Below, piece after piece: positions 16,143 through 24,917 of a stretch of 64,000 nucleotides of DNA. The stretch is from NCBI GenBank assembly GCA_017500935.1, contig JAFVXW010000003.1:1-64000 (forward strand), written 5' to 3'. A program made the position numbers and the translations under genes. This stretch comes from Lachnospiraceae bacterium. Lineage in GTDB: Bacteria; Bacillota; Clostridia; Lachnospirales; Lachnospiraceae. Under the pieces are notes generated by a model. It saw only the letters and a list, made by a program, of their open reading frames with translations, ran no database searches and had not been told where the DNA came from. The first letter of the stretch is position 1; each line of letters starts with the position of its first letter.

Positions 16143-18262
16143 TATCTTTTTCTCCTTTTATACCAGATCATGAAACCAAAAATCAGCATGGCAATGGGAA
16201 TGATCAGGGTGATCACAGCTCCGATCACGATGGCTGTTCCCATGGAAACGGTCAGATATTCTTCGGTATAGGACTTAACCGGCACGGAAATGCTTTCTCC
16301 TTCTCCTGCGAATGCGCTGACAGCATTGGTAAACAGCTTCAGATTGTTGCTCATGGTATACTGGTTTGTACTGTCGGTAAATACCAAAGGTGAAGTATAT
16401 AAAACAAGCTCTGCCGTTTTTTCTTCGTCAAGCACCTTGGATGCATAAGCTGCTACAGTAAAAGAACCGGTTCTGTCAGTATCGTTTTTCTCTGAGCTTT
16501 CACCGTCTGCCAAGCCAACCTTTTCATATGCGGCTTCGCTGGTAGTCAGAAACTCCTGCACTTCTACCCCTTCTATTTCTTCGATCTCGATGATCTGTGC
16601 GTACGGATACATAACGATCGGGTAATCGCTGTCATAAATTGTGCTGGTCATGGTGCTTACCTGCACATCGGGCAGCAGATAAACGGGACTCTGATACATG
16701 GCATTCTGATCGCCTTCCAGAATCAGACCGTCACCGACAGAAAGGCCAAAGTATGCCAGAACTCTGGACAGATTCGGCATATTCTCTGTAAAGTAATCCA
16801 TCATAAATGTGGTCAGAATGATCTTACCGCCGTTTTCCAGATAAGCGATCAGCTTATCTGTATCTTCTGCATTAATGTCATTTGCCGGCGCATTCAGTAC
16901 AACTGCGCTTGCATTTTCCGGAACTGCTTCACTTGTTAAAAGAGTCAGGGATGCGTGATCAGCATTTTCCTTTGCCAGACCGTCTGTGAAGGTTGCTGAA
17001 AGCGCTGTTTCGCCATGTCCGCTTACTTCATACACAACAGGTGCATTGTCACTGGTCACATAGGCAATAGCGCTGGTGATCAGACCTTCCGCATCGTATC
17101 CGGTCACAGTACTCTGATAGGTGGTGTAATCAATGGTGGTTTCAAACATATCACTGTAGTATACCACTTTAAACCGTCTGTCAGACTCAACGATCAGAGA
17201 GTTTAAGGTCATGTTTTCCGCATACTGCTGATAAAAAGTGGGACTTACCACAGGGTCCTTATAAATGACCTGAATATGATCCGAAAGCTCCTGATATCTC
17301 TCCAGAGTCTGTGCCACAAGGGTATCCGTACTTTCCTCATCACAGATGACATAAATCGTAATATCTTCTTCCAGTCCTCTTACTGCATTTTTTGTGGTAT
17401 CTGTCAGCGTATACAGTTTCTGACTGCTCACATCCAGATTTGTATAGGATGCAGGCAAAAGTCCTGCCGCCATATTGACAAAAACTGCGATCGCGCATAC
17501 CACAGCCGTCATACCGGTGCTGTAAGCACTCAGAGAAAGTGTCTTTACAGAAACCTGATAACGTCTTTTTTGTACCGATTGGGTTGTCAGGAATAAAAAT
17601 ACTAAAATTACGGTTACAAAATACAATACACTGGTCAGATCCAGCGTTCCGACCATCATATTGGCAATTCTGGGATAAAAAGATAAAATGCCCAGAATCT
17701 TTGCCAGCAGACTTCCTGTATCGGTGATAAAGGAAATGATGCTGTCCATCATATAACCCACAAACAAAATCGCAAAGGACAATACCGCTGCGATCACCTG
17801 ACTTTCCGTCAGGGAGGACACAAAGAGGCTGACTGCCAGACAGGTCAGACCAAACAGAAAGTATACTAAAATGGCAGTATAGCTTTCACCCAAAGCTGCA
17901 TTGCCGAACCTCGTCATAATAAGGGGCATGCAGCAGATTACCAGTACGGGAACTGAAAAAACTGCCGCCATTGCCAGAAATTTACCGGTGACAACAGCAC
18001 CCACAGATACCGGTGCGGTCAAAATCAGCTGATCTGTTTTCTGTTTTCTTTCTTCTGCCAGAATACGCATCGCCAGAATCGGCGCGGTTAAAAGCAGAAG
18101 GAAAAAGATGCTGGATATGGTATTTGCAAAATTGGCATATCCGTAATTTAAGTTTACTACAAAAAAGTAAAATCCTGCCAGAAAGATCTGTGCGGCCATA
18201 AACAGCCAGCCTGTCACAGAACAAAGATATGTCCGGACCTCTCTTTTAAATATCGCTGTCAT
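16142..18262 (-). CDS. GldF-GldG fused ABC permease protein
   Basis: This 706-aa protein fuses an ABC-2 permease (residues about 1-230, six hydrophobic segments from TGWLFMAAQIFLAGFYFF to YFVTVILVFLFL) to a GldG-like outside domain starting with a further membrane segment (TGMTAVVCAIAVFVNMAAGLL). The domain continues with SSQKLYTLTDTTKNAV and the pattern KIILTTFMMDYFTENMPNLSRVL, then a last C-terminal membrane segment. Gld proteins are best known from gliding Bacteroidetes, but fused forms are common in Firmicutes without gliding. It overlaps the ATPase gene by 17 bases and the DUF4340 gene by one. Confidence 0.85.
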   Translation of the reverse strand: MTAIFKREVRTYLCSVTGWLFMAAQIFLAGFYFFVVNLNYGYANFANTISSIFFLLLLTAPILAMRILAEERKQKTDQLILTAPVSVGAVVTGKFLAMAAVFSVPVLVICCMPLIMTRFGNAALGESYTAILVYFLFGLTCLAVSLFVSSLTESQVIAAVLSFAILFVGYMMDSIISFITDTGSLLAKILGILSFYPRIANMMVGTLDLTSVLYFVTVILVFLFLTTQSVQKRRYQVSVKTLSLSAYSTGMTAVVCAIAVFVNMAAGLLPASYTNLDVSSQKLYTLTDTTKNAVRGLEEDITIYVICDEESTDTLVAQTLERYQELSDHIQVIYKDPVVSPTFYQQYAENMTLNSLIVESDRRFKVVYYSDMFETTIDYTTYQSTVTGYDAEGLITSAIAYVTSDNAPVVYEVSGHGETALSATFTDGLAKENADHASLTLLTSEAVPENASAVVLNAPANDINAEDTDKLIAYLENGGKIILTTFMMDYFTENMPNLSRVLAYFGLSVGDGLILEGDQNAMYQSPVYLLPDVQVSTMTSTIYDSDYPIVMYPYAQIIEIEEIEGVEVQEFLTTSEAAYEKVGLADGESSEKNDTDRTGSFTVAAYASKVLDEEKTAELVLYTSPLVFTDSTNQYTMSNNLKLFTNAVSAFAGEGESISVPVKSYTEEYLTVSMGTAIVIGAVITLIIPIAMLIFGFMIWYKRRKR

Positions 18263-19211
18263 TGTTATGTTCCTCCTCTGTCAGCTGCAGGAAGATATCT
18301 TCCAGAGATTTGGTATCTGCATGCAGATTCATGATCGGCATACGGTTTTCTGCCAGTTTGTAAAAAAGTTCTTCTCTGATATCGCAGTCCGCCATCTGTG
18401 TAATTGAAATCTCGACTTCTCCGCTTCCATCATCACAGCTTTCTTTGATCACTCTGACTGCCTCCACACCGTCCATACCGTTTACGATCTGCAGCAGATT
18501 CTCTTTTTCTCCCCTGACGGTCACACAAATATCACTCTGTTTCTGCATTCTCTTCTGTAAAGCTTCCGGTGTATCAGAAGCAACCAGCTCTCCTTTTGAC
18601 AGGATCAGAATCTGATCACAGACCGCACTTACCTCAGACAGAATATGAGAGCTTAAAATAACAGTATGTTTTTCTTTCAGACTAAGGATCAGTTCACGGA
18701 TCTCAATGATCTGTTTGGGGTCAAGACCTACTGTCGGTTCATCCAGAATAATAATTTCAGGACCGCCAAGAACAGCCTGTGCAAGTCCGACTCTCTGTTT
18801 GTAACCCTTGGAAAGATTACCGATCAGACGGTGCTGCACTTCCAAAATACCGGTCATCTGGCAAGCATCTAAAACAGCCCGTTTACGATCCTTTTTTGGG
18901 ATCTTTTTTAATTCGGCTGCAAATGTCATGTATTCTTCCACTGTCATTTCCGGATAAACGGGCGGGATTTCCGGCAGATATCCGATCTTTTTCTTTGCAT
19001 TTTCCGCATCTTTCATGATGTCTATGCCGCCAACTTTTACTTCACCGGAAGTCGGAGCAAGATATCCCGTAACAATATTCATAGTAGTTGATTTTCCGGC
19101 GCCGTTTGGTCCTAAAAAGCCATAAATCTGCCCTTTTTCCACTTGAAAAGAAAGATCTTTGACTGCGTAATGGTCACCGTATTTTTTGACCAGATGATTG
19201 ATCTCAATCAT
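18246..19211 (-). CDS. ABC transporter ATP-binding protein (GldA-like)
   Basis: This 321-aa cytoplasmic ATPase has Walker A GPNGAGKSTTM near residue 34, the signature LSKGYKQRVGLAQAVL in place of LSGGQ, Walker B IIILDEPTVGLDP and the switch histidine in ILSSHILSEV. The C-terminal 90 residues form a regulatory domain seen in multidrug- and Gld-type ATPases. It is the first gene of a three-gene unit with a fused permease/GldG protein and a DUF4340 protein. The cargo is unknown. The start ATG 19211 follows AGGAGGCTTTTGTA. Confidence 0.9.
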   Translation of the reverse strand: MIEINHLVKKYGDHYAVKDLSFQVEKGQIYGFLGPNGAGKSTTMNIVTGYLAPTSGEVKVGGIDIMKDAENAKKKIGYLPEIPPVYPEMTVEEYMTFAAELKKIPKKDRKRAVLDACQMTGILEVQHRLIGNLSKGYKQRVGLAQAVLGGPEIIILDEPTVGLDPKQIIEIRELILSLKEKHTVILSSHILSEVSAVCDQILILSKGELVASDTPEALQKRMQKQSDICVTVRGEKENLLQIVNGMDGVEAVRVIKESCDDGSGEVEISITQMADCDIREELFYKLAENRMPIMNLHADTKSLEDIFLQLTEEEHNNDSDI

Positions 19212-19327
19212 TACAAAAGCCTCCTCTTTTACTCATCCCGTTTTCAGGATTTTTCATCCTATACAATATAAAAAACAATTGTGATAAATAAGCGTGGAAA
19301 TTGTGTTTTTTCTGTGAAAAAAGTGTG

Positions 19328-19363
19328 AAAGAGCCGCAGGCTTTTCATTGCCTGCGGCTCTTT
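19328..19363. terminator. Intrinsic terminator for leuS
   Basis: A perfect 14-base stem (19328-19341 with 19350-19363) with an 8-base loop stands directly after leuS on the minus strand. A T-rich stretch (complement of about 19308-19321) follows. Confidence 0.85.
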
Positions 19364-19379
19364 GTAAGACTTCTTATAT

Positions 19380-21797
19380 TTATTTCTGTACGATGTTTAC
19401 CAGACGTCCAGGAACATAAATTTCTTTTACGATCGTTCCGGTCAGCTTGTCTGCAACCGCTTCTTTTCCTGCAGCAATCGCTGCTTCTTTGGTAATATCT
19501 GCAGCCACATTGATGGTTGCACGTACTTTGCCGTTGATCTGCACAGCGATTTCAATAACGGATTCAACAGTCTTTGCTTCTTCATATACAGGCCATGCAG
19601 TCTGATAGAGTCTGCCTTCAAAGCCCATCATCTCCCAGAGTTCTTCTGTGATATGAGGTGCAACAGGGTTAAGCATGATGATCAGAGTCTTGAATTCATC
19701 CTTGGTAACCTTGCCAACTTTATACATTTCGTTGATCAGTGCCATCATGGCAGCGATACCGGTATTGTATTTTAAGCTTTCAAAGTCATTGGATACCTTC
19801 TTGATGGTCTGATGCATCTTGGTTTCCAGTTCTTTGGAATAGCCGGTCTCATCTGTTACGATCTCATTGAGCTTCCATACGCGGTCCAGGAAACGGCGGC
19901 AGCCTTTTACGCCTTCATTGCTCCATGCAGCGCTTAATTCAAAGGCACCGATGAACATTTCATAGGTACGGAGGGTATCTGCACCAAATTCGTTTACGAT
20001 ATCATCAGGATTGATGACATTGCCGCGGGACTTACTCATCTTCTCGCCGTTCTCACCAAGGATCATGCCGTGAGAAGTTCTCTTCTGGTAAGGCTCGGAG
20101 CAGTTAACCACATCCTGGTCATACAGGAATTTGTGCCAGAATCTGGAGTAAAGCAGATGCAGTGTGGTATGCTCCATACCGCCGTTGTACCAGTCAACGG
20201 GAAGCCAGTATTTCATTGCTTCGGGGCTTGCAAGCGCTTCTTTGTTGTGAGGATCGATATAGCGGATGAAATACCAGGAAGAACCTGCCCACTGAGGCAT
20301 GGTATCGGTTTCTCTTTCTGCTTTGCCGCCGCAGCAGGGACAGGTAGTCTCTACCCAGCTTCTCATGGCTGCCAGAGGGGATTCACCGTTATCGGTAGGC
20401 ATATAGCTGTCAACTTCGGGAAGTTCCAGCGGAAGCTGTTCTTCGGGGATCGGCACATAACCGCATTTTTCACATTTTACGATCGGGATCGGTTCGCCCC
20501 AGTAACGCTGTCTGGAGAATACCCAGTCTCTTAACTTATAGTTGGTCTTGGATTCACCGATACCTTCATTTGCCAAAAATTCAGTAATGGCTTTCTTTGC
20601 CTGTTCCACTTCCATACCGGTGATAAAGCCGGAGTTAACCATCTTGCCGGTTGCAACATCGGTAAATGCAGCTGCCTGTACATCAACAGGGCCGTCTGCG
20701 CTTTCTACTACCTGAATGATAGGCATATTGAATTTCTTTGCAAATTCCCAGTCTCTTTCATCATGTGCAGGAACCGCCATAATGGCACCGGTACCGTAGC
20801 TCATCAGTACATAGTCAGAAACCCAGATCGGAATCTCTGCACCGTTTACAGGATTTACTGCAGTCAGACCGTCGATCATAACACCGGTCTTATCCTTTGC
20901 AAGTTCAGAACGTTCAAAATCAGACTTCTTGGATGCCATTTCCTGATAATCACGGATCGCATCCATATTTTTGATCTCGCCTGCAAACTTTTCAATATAA
21001 GGATGCTCGGGAGAAATAACCATGTAGGTTACGCCGAATAAAGTATCGGGTCTGGTGGTGTAAATACGAAGGGTTTCTTCTTTGTCTTTGAGCTTGAAGT
21101 CAACTTCTGCACCGTAAGAACGGCCGATCCAGTTTTTCTGGGATACTTTTACACGTTCGATATAGTCAACGCCGTCAAGACCGTCGATGAGCTTATCAGC
21201 GTATTCGGTGATCTTAAGCATCCACTGGCTCTTAACCTTGCGGACTACTTCTGCGCCGCAGCGTTCACAGGTACCGTTTACTACTTCTTCGTTTGCAAGG
21301 CCAACAAGACAGGAAGTACACCAGTTGATGGGCATTTCACTCTTGTAAGCAAGACCTGCTTTAAACAGCTTTAAGAAGATCCACTGTGTCCAGTGATAAT
21401 AATCGGGATCGGTGGTGTTGATCTCTCTGTCCCAGTCAAAGGAATAACCAAGAGACTGAAGCTGTTCTTTGAAACGGTTTACATTGTTTTTGGTTACGAT
21501 CTTGGGATGAATGTGATTCTTGATCGCATAGTTTTCGGTAGGAAGTCCGAACGCATCCCAGCCCATGGGATACAGTACGTTGTAGCCTTCCATTCTTCTT
21601 TTTCTGGAAACGATATCCAGTGCAGTGTAAGGTCTGGGATGACCTACATGCAGACCCTGTCCGGACGGATAAGGAAATTCTACCAATGCGTAGAACTTGG
21701 GTTTGGAGTAATCTTCGGTCGCTGCAAATGCTTTTTCAGCTTCCCAGATTTTCTGCCATTTTCCCTCAATCTCTTTGGGATTGTACATTCTTTCCAT
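19380..21797 (-). CDS. leuS: Leucine-tRNA ligase
   Basis: This 805-aa class Ia synthetase charges tRNA-Leu. It carries the HIGH-type motif in [17 protein letters not shown], a zinc-ribbon stretch [24 protein letters not shown], an editing domain ([15 protein letters not shown] and [15 protein letters not shown]), and KMSKS in [15 protein letters not shown]. The C-terminal anticodon-binding part ends [19 protein letters not shown]. The length is usual for bacteria. SD AGGAGGCATTTATT precedes ATG 21797. It is transcribed alone from a promoter near 22150 through a T-box leader. Confidence 0.98.
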   Translation of the reverse strand: MERMYNPKEIEGKWQKIWEAEKAFAATEDYSKPKFYALVEFPYPSGQGLHVGHPRPYTALDIVSRKRRMEGYNVLYPMGWDAFGLPTENYAIKNHIHPKIVTKNNVNRFKEQLQSLGYSFDWDREINTTDPDYYHWTQWIFLKLFKAGLAYKSEMPINWCTSCLVGLANEEVVNGTCERCGAEVVRKVKSQWMLKITEYADKLIDGLDGVDYIERVKVSQKNWIGRSYGAEVDFKLKDKEETLRIYTTRPDTLFGVTYMVISPEHPYIEKFAGEIKNMDAIRDYQEMASKKSDFERSELAKDKTGVMIDGLTAVNPVNGAEIPIWVSDYVLMSYGTGAIMAVPAHDERDWEFAKKFNMPIIQVVESADGPVDVQAAAFTDVATGKMVNSGFITGMEVEQAKKAITEFLANEGIGESKTNYKLRDWVFSRQRYWGEPIPIVKCEKCGYVPIPEEQLPLELPEVDSYMPTDNGESPLAAMRSWVETTCPCCGGKAERETDTMPQWAGSSWYFIRYIDPHNKEALASPEAMKYWLPVDWYNGGMEHTTLHLLYSRFWHKFLYDQDVVNCSEPYQKRTSHGMILGENGEKMSKSRGNVINPDDIVNEFGADTLRTYEMFIGAFELSAAWSNEGVKGCRRFLDRVWKLNEIVTDETGYSKELETKMHQTIKKVSNDFESLKYNTGIAAMMALINEMYKVGKVTKDEFKTLIIMLNPVAPHITEELWEMMGFEGRLYQTAWPVYEEAKTVESVIEIAVQINGKVRATINVAADITKEAAIAAGKEAVADKLTGTIVKEIYVPGRLVNIVQK

Positions 21798-21840
21798 AAT
21801 AAATGCCTCCTGTGATTTACATGTTTCTTCCTGAAAACTA

Positions 21841-22146
21841 AAAACAGACCCTTTCTCTATACATTATAGAGACGAAAGGGTCTGGTCAATTCGCGGTACC
21901 ACTCTATTTCATGAGAAACTCTCATGCACTCAAAGCCTGTAACGGGGCGTTCCGCTTATGGCTACCTTCCAAAGTACATATCTCACAACATACATCTGTT
22001 TTCGCCATAAGAGCTCCGGGGCCAGTTCAAAACCTGCATCTGTCACCTTCCACCACCCGGTGACTCTCTGTAAGCATGCGCAGTATCTACTATTCCCCAT
22101 CAAAGCCTGTTCCTATATACGCTGATGCTCTAAAACATCAAACAAT
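21841..22146 (-). ncRNA. T-box riboswitch leader upstream of leuS
   Basis: On the minus strand the leader runs from about 22146 to 21841. The T-box core AGAGTGGTACCGCG (complement of 21893-21906) is plain. It is followed by the terminator hairpin CAGACCCTTTC/AAAGGGTCTG (about 21844-21884) and a T run. A Stem I region includes AGAGAGTC and GGGTGGTG. In TTTTGAACTGGCCCC the triplet CTG (complement of 22023-22025) sits where other T-boxes place the specifier, and CUG is a leucine codon. Uncharged tRNA-Leu would favour the antiterminator and leuS expression. Confidence 0.88.
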
Positions 22147-22152
22147 GAAATC

Positions 22153-22181
22153 ATTGTATATGCTAATATACAAAATGTCAA
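22153..22181 (-). promoter_or_regulatory. Promoter of the leuS T-box transcript
   Basis: On the minus strand, TTGACA (22176-22181) and TACAAT (22153-22158) are separated by 17 bases, a near-consensus sigma-A promoter. The T-box leader begins just after it. Confidence 0.75.
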
Positions 22182-22192
22182 GAAAAATCAGA

Positions 22193-22241
22193 AAACAGAA
22201 AAGGCAAAGTACCGTGTCCCCCAACACATTGGCACTTTGCC
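22193..22241 (-). terminator. Intrinsic terminator for the EF-G-like gene
   Basis: GGCAAAGTACC (22203-22213) pairs with GGCACTTTGCC (22231-22241), 11 bases with one weak pair. On the minus strand the stem is followed by TTTTCTGTTTT (complement of about 22192-22202). Confidence 0.75.
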
Positions 22242-22292
22242 CTCTCTTATTCATTTAACCTTCTCTAAAAAGATGATGAATAATCTTACTGA

Positions 22293-24380
22293 TTAGTCGT
22301 CGTTACCTTCAGCAACACTTGCTGCTCTTGCTGCAACTTCCTTCTCCTGAACATCACTGGGAGCCTGCTCATAACGTACGAATTCATATTCATATGTACC
22401 GCGGCCGCCGGTCATGGAACGAAGATCTGTGCAGTAGCCGTACAGACCGGACATAGGGATTTCAGATTCGATGGTCTGTTTGCCGCCTGCGATGGGGTTC
22501 ATACCAAGAACTCTGCCGCGGCGCTTGTTCAGATCACCCATGATATCACCGGTGTACTGATCCGGAACGGTAACCTTTAAGGATGCGATAGGCTCTAACA
22601 GAACAGGACCTGCTTCCATGAAGCCCTTCTTGAATGCCTGGGTAGCAGCCATCTTGAATGCCATTTCGGAAGAGTCAACGGGATGGTAGGAACCATCATA
22701 AAGAACTGCTTTTACGCCTACTACAGGATATGCAGCCATAGGTCCCTTTACTACGGATTCCTGCAGACCTTTTTCAACTGCGGGATAATAGTTCTTGGGA
22801 ACTGCGCCGCCTACAACTTCCTGCTCGAATACATATGCGGTATCCAGATCGCCGGAAGCTTCAAAACGCATCTTAACGTGACCGTACTGGCCATGTCCGC
22901 CGGACTGCTTTTTGTACTTATATTCTACATCAGATTTCTTGCGGATGGTCTCACGGAATGCAACCTTAGGCTGGGACATTTCAATCTTAACCTTGTATTC
23001 GTTCTCAAGACGGCTTGCAACGATGTCAAGGTGCTGGTCGCCCATACCAAACAGAAGCATCTGTCTGTTTTCGGAGTCATTGACTGCCTTTAAGGTAGGA
23101 TCTTCTTCAGTCAGCTTAGCTAAGGACTGGGAGATCTTATCGATATCACCCTTGTTGACAGGCTTGTAAGCCTTGCTGGTATAAGGCTTGGAGAATTCAG
23201 TCTTACCATAGATTACGGGAGTATTCTTGGTGGACAGAGTATCACCGGTACGTGCAGCGTTCTTAGCCAGTGCGCCAAGGTCGCCTGCATGCAGTTCAGA
23301 AACTTCTACAGGCTTATTGCCCTGCAGAACATACAGTTTACCGATCTTGCCTTCAGCATCCTGCTCTTTGTTGTATAAAACATCATCTGTCTTGATAACG
23401 CCGGAGCAAACCTTGATCAGGGAGTATTTGCCGATGAAAGGATCTACCATGGTCTTGTAAACGTATGCGGTCTTTGCTTTTGCAAAGTCATAGTCTGCAT
23501 GGAAGATTTCATTGGTCTTAGCGTTGAAGCCTGCGCATTCGCGGTCTTCAGGGCTGGGAATGTATTTTACGATGTCATCAAGCAGTGTGTAAACACCCTG
23601 GCAAAGAGTGTTGGAACCCATGGATACGGGAACGATGGTACCGTCGATAACGTTGTTTCTTAAAGCTGCACGGATTTCAGATTCGGTAAAGGTATCGCCG
23701 CTGAAATATCTGTCCATGAATTCTTCGCTGGTCTCAGCAACTGCTTCCATCAGAGTCTCACGGAACAGTTCAAGGTTGGGCTTGTTGTAATCAGGAACAG
23801 GAACTTCCACAACATCTTTGCCCTGCCAACGGTTACCGGTTTCGGAAATAACATTGACATAACCTACGAAACGTTCATTCTCACGGATAGGCAGGTTAAA
23901 GGGAGCGATCTTCTTGCCGTATTTTTCGGTAAGATCTTCCACGATCTGACGATAGGATACATTGTCGATATCCATGTTGGTAACATAGATGAATCTGGGC
24001 AGATTGTACTTTTCGCACAGTTCCCATGCTTTTTCAGTACCAACTTCAATGCCGGACTTACCGTTGATAACGATGATAGCCGCACCTGCTACGCTCACTG
24101 CTTCCTCAACTTCGCCTACAAAGTCGAAATAACCAGGAGTATCTAAAATATTAATCTTCACACCATTCCATTCGATCGGTACAACAGATGTGCTGATGGA
24201 AATCTGTCTCTTCTGTTCTTCCTTGCCGAAGTCGCTGACAGTATTGCCATCGGTTACCTTACCCATTCTGGATGTGATACCGGACAAATATGCCATTGCC
24301 TCCACAAGACTGGTCTTACCGGATCCACCATGGCCTAACAGTACGACGTTGCGGATCTTGTCTGTTGTGTAAATGTTCAT
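22293..24380 (-). CDS. EF-G-like translational GTPase (EF-G2 type)
   Basis: This 695-aa GTPase has all five EF-G domains, but its P-loop reads GHGGSGKTSL rather than the AHIDAGKTT of main elongation factor G. G3 is DTPGYFDF and G4 is VTNMDIDN (TKMD-like). Domain IV includes GGHGQYGHVKMRFE and ends GRGTYEYEFVRYEQAP. These changes match a second, divergent EF-G paralogue common in Clostridia and Bacteroidetes. The P-loop suggests that it does not replace the main factor, and its task is unsettled. ATG 24380 is chosen, seven bases after GGAGG. An ATG at 24386 almost touches the SD. Confidence 0.9.
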   Translation of the reverse strand: MNIYTTDKIRNVVLLGHGGSGKTSLVEAMAYLSGITSRMGKVTDGNTVSDFGKEEQKRQISISTSVVPIEWNGVKINILDTPGYFDFVGEVEEAVSVAGAAIIVINGKSGIEVGTEKAWELCEKYNLPRFIYVTNMDIDNVSYRQIVEDLTEKYGKKIAPFNLPIRENERFVGYVNVISETGNRWQGKDVVEVPVPDYNKPNLELFRETLMEAVAETSEEFMDRYFSGDTFTESEIRAALRNNVIDGTIVPVSMGSNTLCQGVYTLLDDIVKYIPSPEDRECAGFNAKTNEIFHADYDFAKAKTAYVYKTMVDPFIGKYSLIKVCSGVIKTDDVLYNKEQDAEGKIGKLYVLQGNKPVEVSELHAGDLGALAKNAARTGDTLSTKNTPVIYGKTEFSKPYTSKAYKPVNKGDIDKISQSLAKLTEEDPTLKAVNDSENRQMLLFGMGDQHLDIVASRLENEYKVKIEMSQPKVAFRETIRKKSDVEYKYKKQSGGHGQYGHVKMRFEASGDLDTAYVFEQEVVGGAVPKNYYPAVEKGLQESVVKGPMAAYPVVGVKAVLYDGSYHPVDSSEMAFKMAATQAFKKGFMEAGPVLLEPIASLKVTVPDQYTGDIMGDLNKRRGRVLGMNPIAGGKQTIESEIPMSGLYGYCTDLRSMTGGRGTYEYEFVRYEQAPSDVQEKEVAARAASVAEGNDD

Positions 24381-24464
24381 ATTCATTCCTCCGTTTTCTT
24401 TGTTTCTGGGTATTATGTCAAAGATTTTATCAATCTAAAAAACATCTCAAAATCCCATAGGGCT

Positions 24465-24493
24465 ATTCTACTAAATTATTCTGTTTCTGGCAA
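24465..24493 (-). promoter_or_regulatory. Promoter of the EF-G-like gene
   Basis: On the minus strand, TTGCCA (24488-24493) and TAGAAT (24465-24470) have a 17-base spacer. The 190-base gap between the EF-G-like gene and the next gene otherwise shows only AT-rich sequence. Confidence 0.5.
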
Positions 24494-24577
24494 CCTTTTT
24501 TTAGCCATATTTATAAAAATATTTTTTCGCATTAAAGTGATATATTGCCAACATTCACGATTAACTGTCAGATAATA

Positions 24578-24904
24578 TCAGGATACCTGCATTTTCCAGA
24601 CATTTGTTTCTTTTAAGCCCCATTCATACAATTCCCTGACCTGTTCATCCACAGTATCATCCGGGAGATAAAATCTGAGCATTTTGAGTACATTTTTTTC
24701 CCTGTCTTCTTTCGGCTCATAACCTTCCAGTACGGAAAGCGCCAGCTCATGAAGCTGTTTTGCACTTTCCCATTCCGGAATTTTTCTGCCGCTTAGCTTT
24801 GACATCAGACCGCATGCATATCCCAATTCATAATTTCCTGTCATCACGCTGGTTTTATGCTGTGATTTTATGATAACTGCCATTCTTGCAAGTTCAGGTA
24901 CCAT
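24578..24904 (-). CDS. Uncharacterised 108-aa protein of the polyamine operon
   Basis: This small soluble protein of mostly helices begins MVPELARMAVIIKSQHKTSV and includes YELGYACGLMSKLSGRKI and YEPKEDREKNVLKMLRFYLPDDTVDEQ. It has a single cysteine and ends QVS. I do not recognise the family. The start ATG 24904 follows AAGGAG with a nine-base spacer. It is 13 bases after the end of the PotC-PotD gene, so it is the last gene of that operon. It may be a subunit or regulator of polyamine uptake, but no sequence feature shows this. Confidence 0.55.
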   Translation of the reverse strand: MVPELARMAVIIKSQHKTSVMTGNYELGYACGLMSKLSGRKIPEWESAKQLHELALSVLEGYEPKEDREKNVLKMLRFYLPDDTVDEQVRELYEWGLKETNVWKMQVS

Positions 24905-24917
24905 ATTTTTTGACTCC

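Noticed and set aside
19380-24380. Many long plus-strand reading frames opposite leuS and the EF-G-like gene
   Set aside because: They lack SD sites, have no family motifs, and mirror the codon pattern of the real minus-strand genes.
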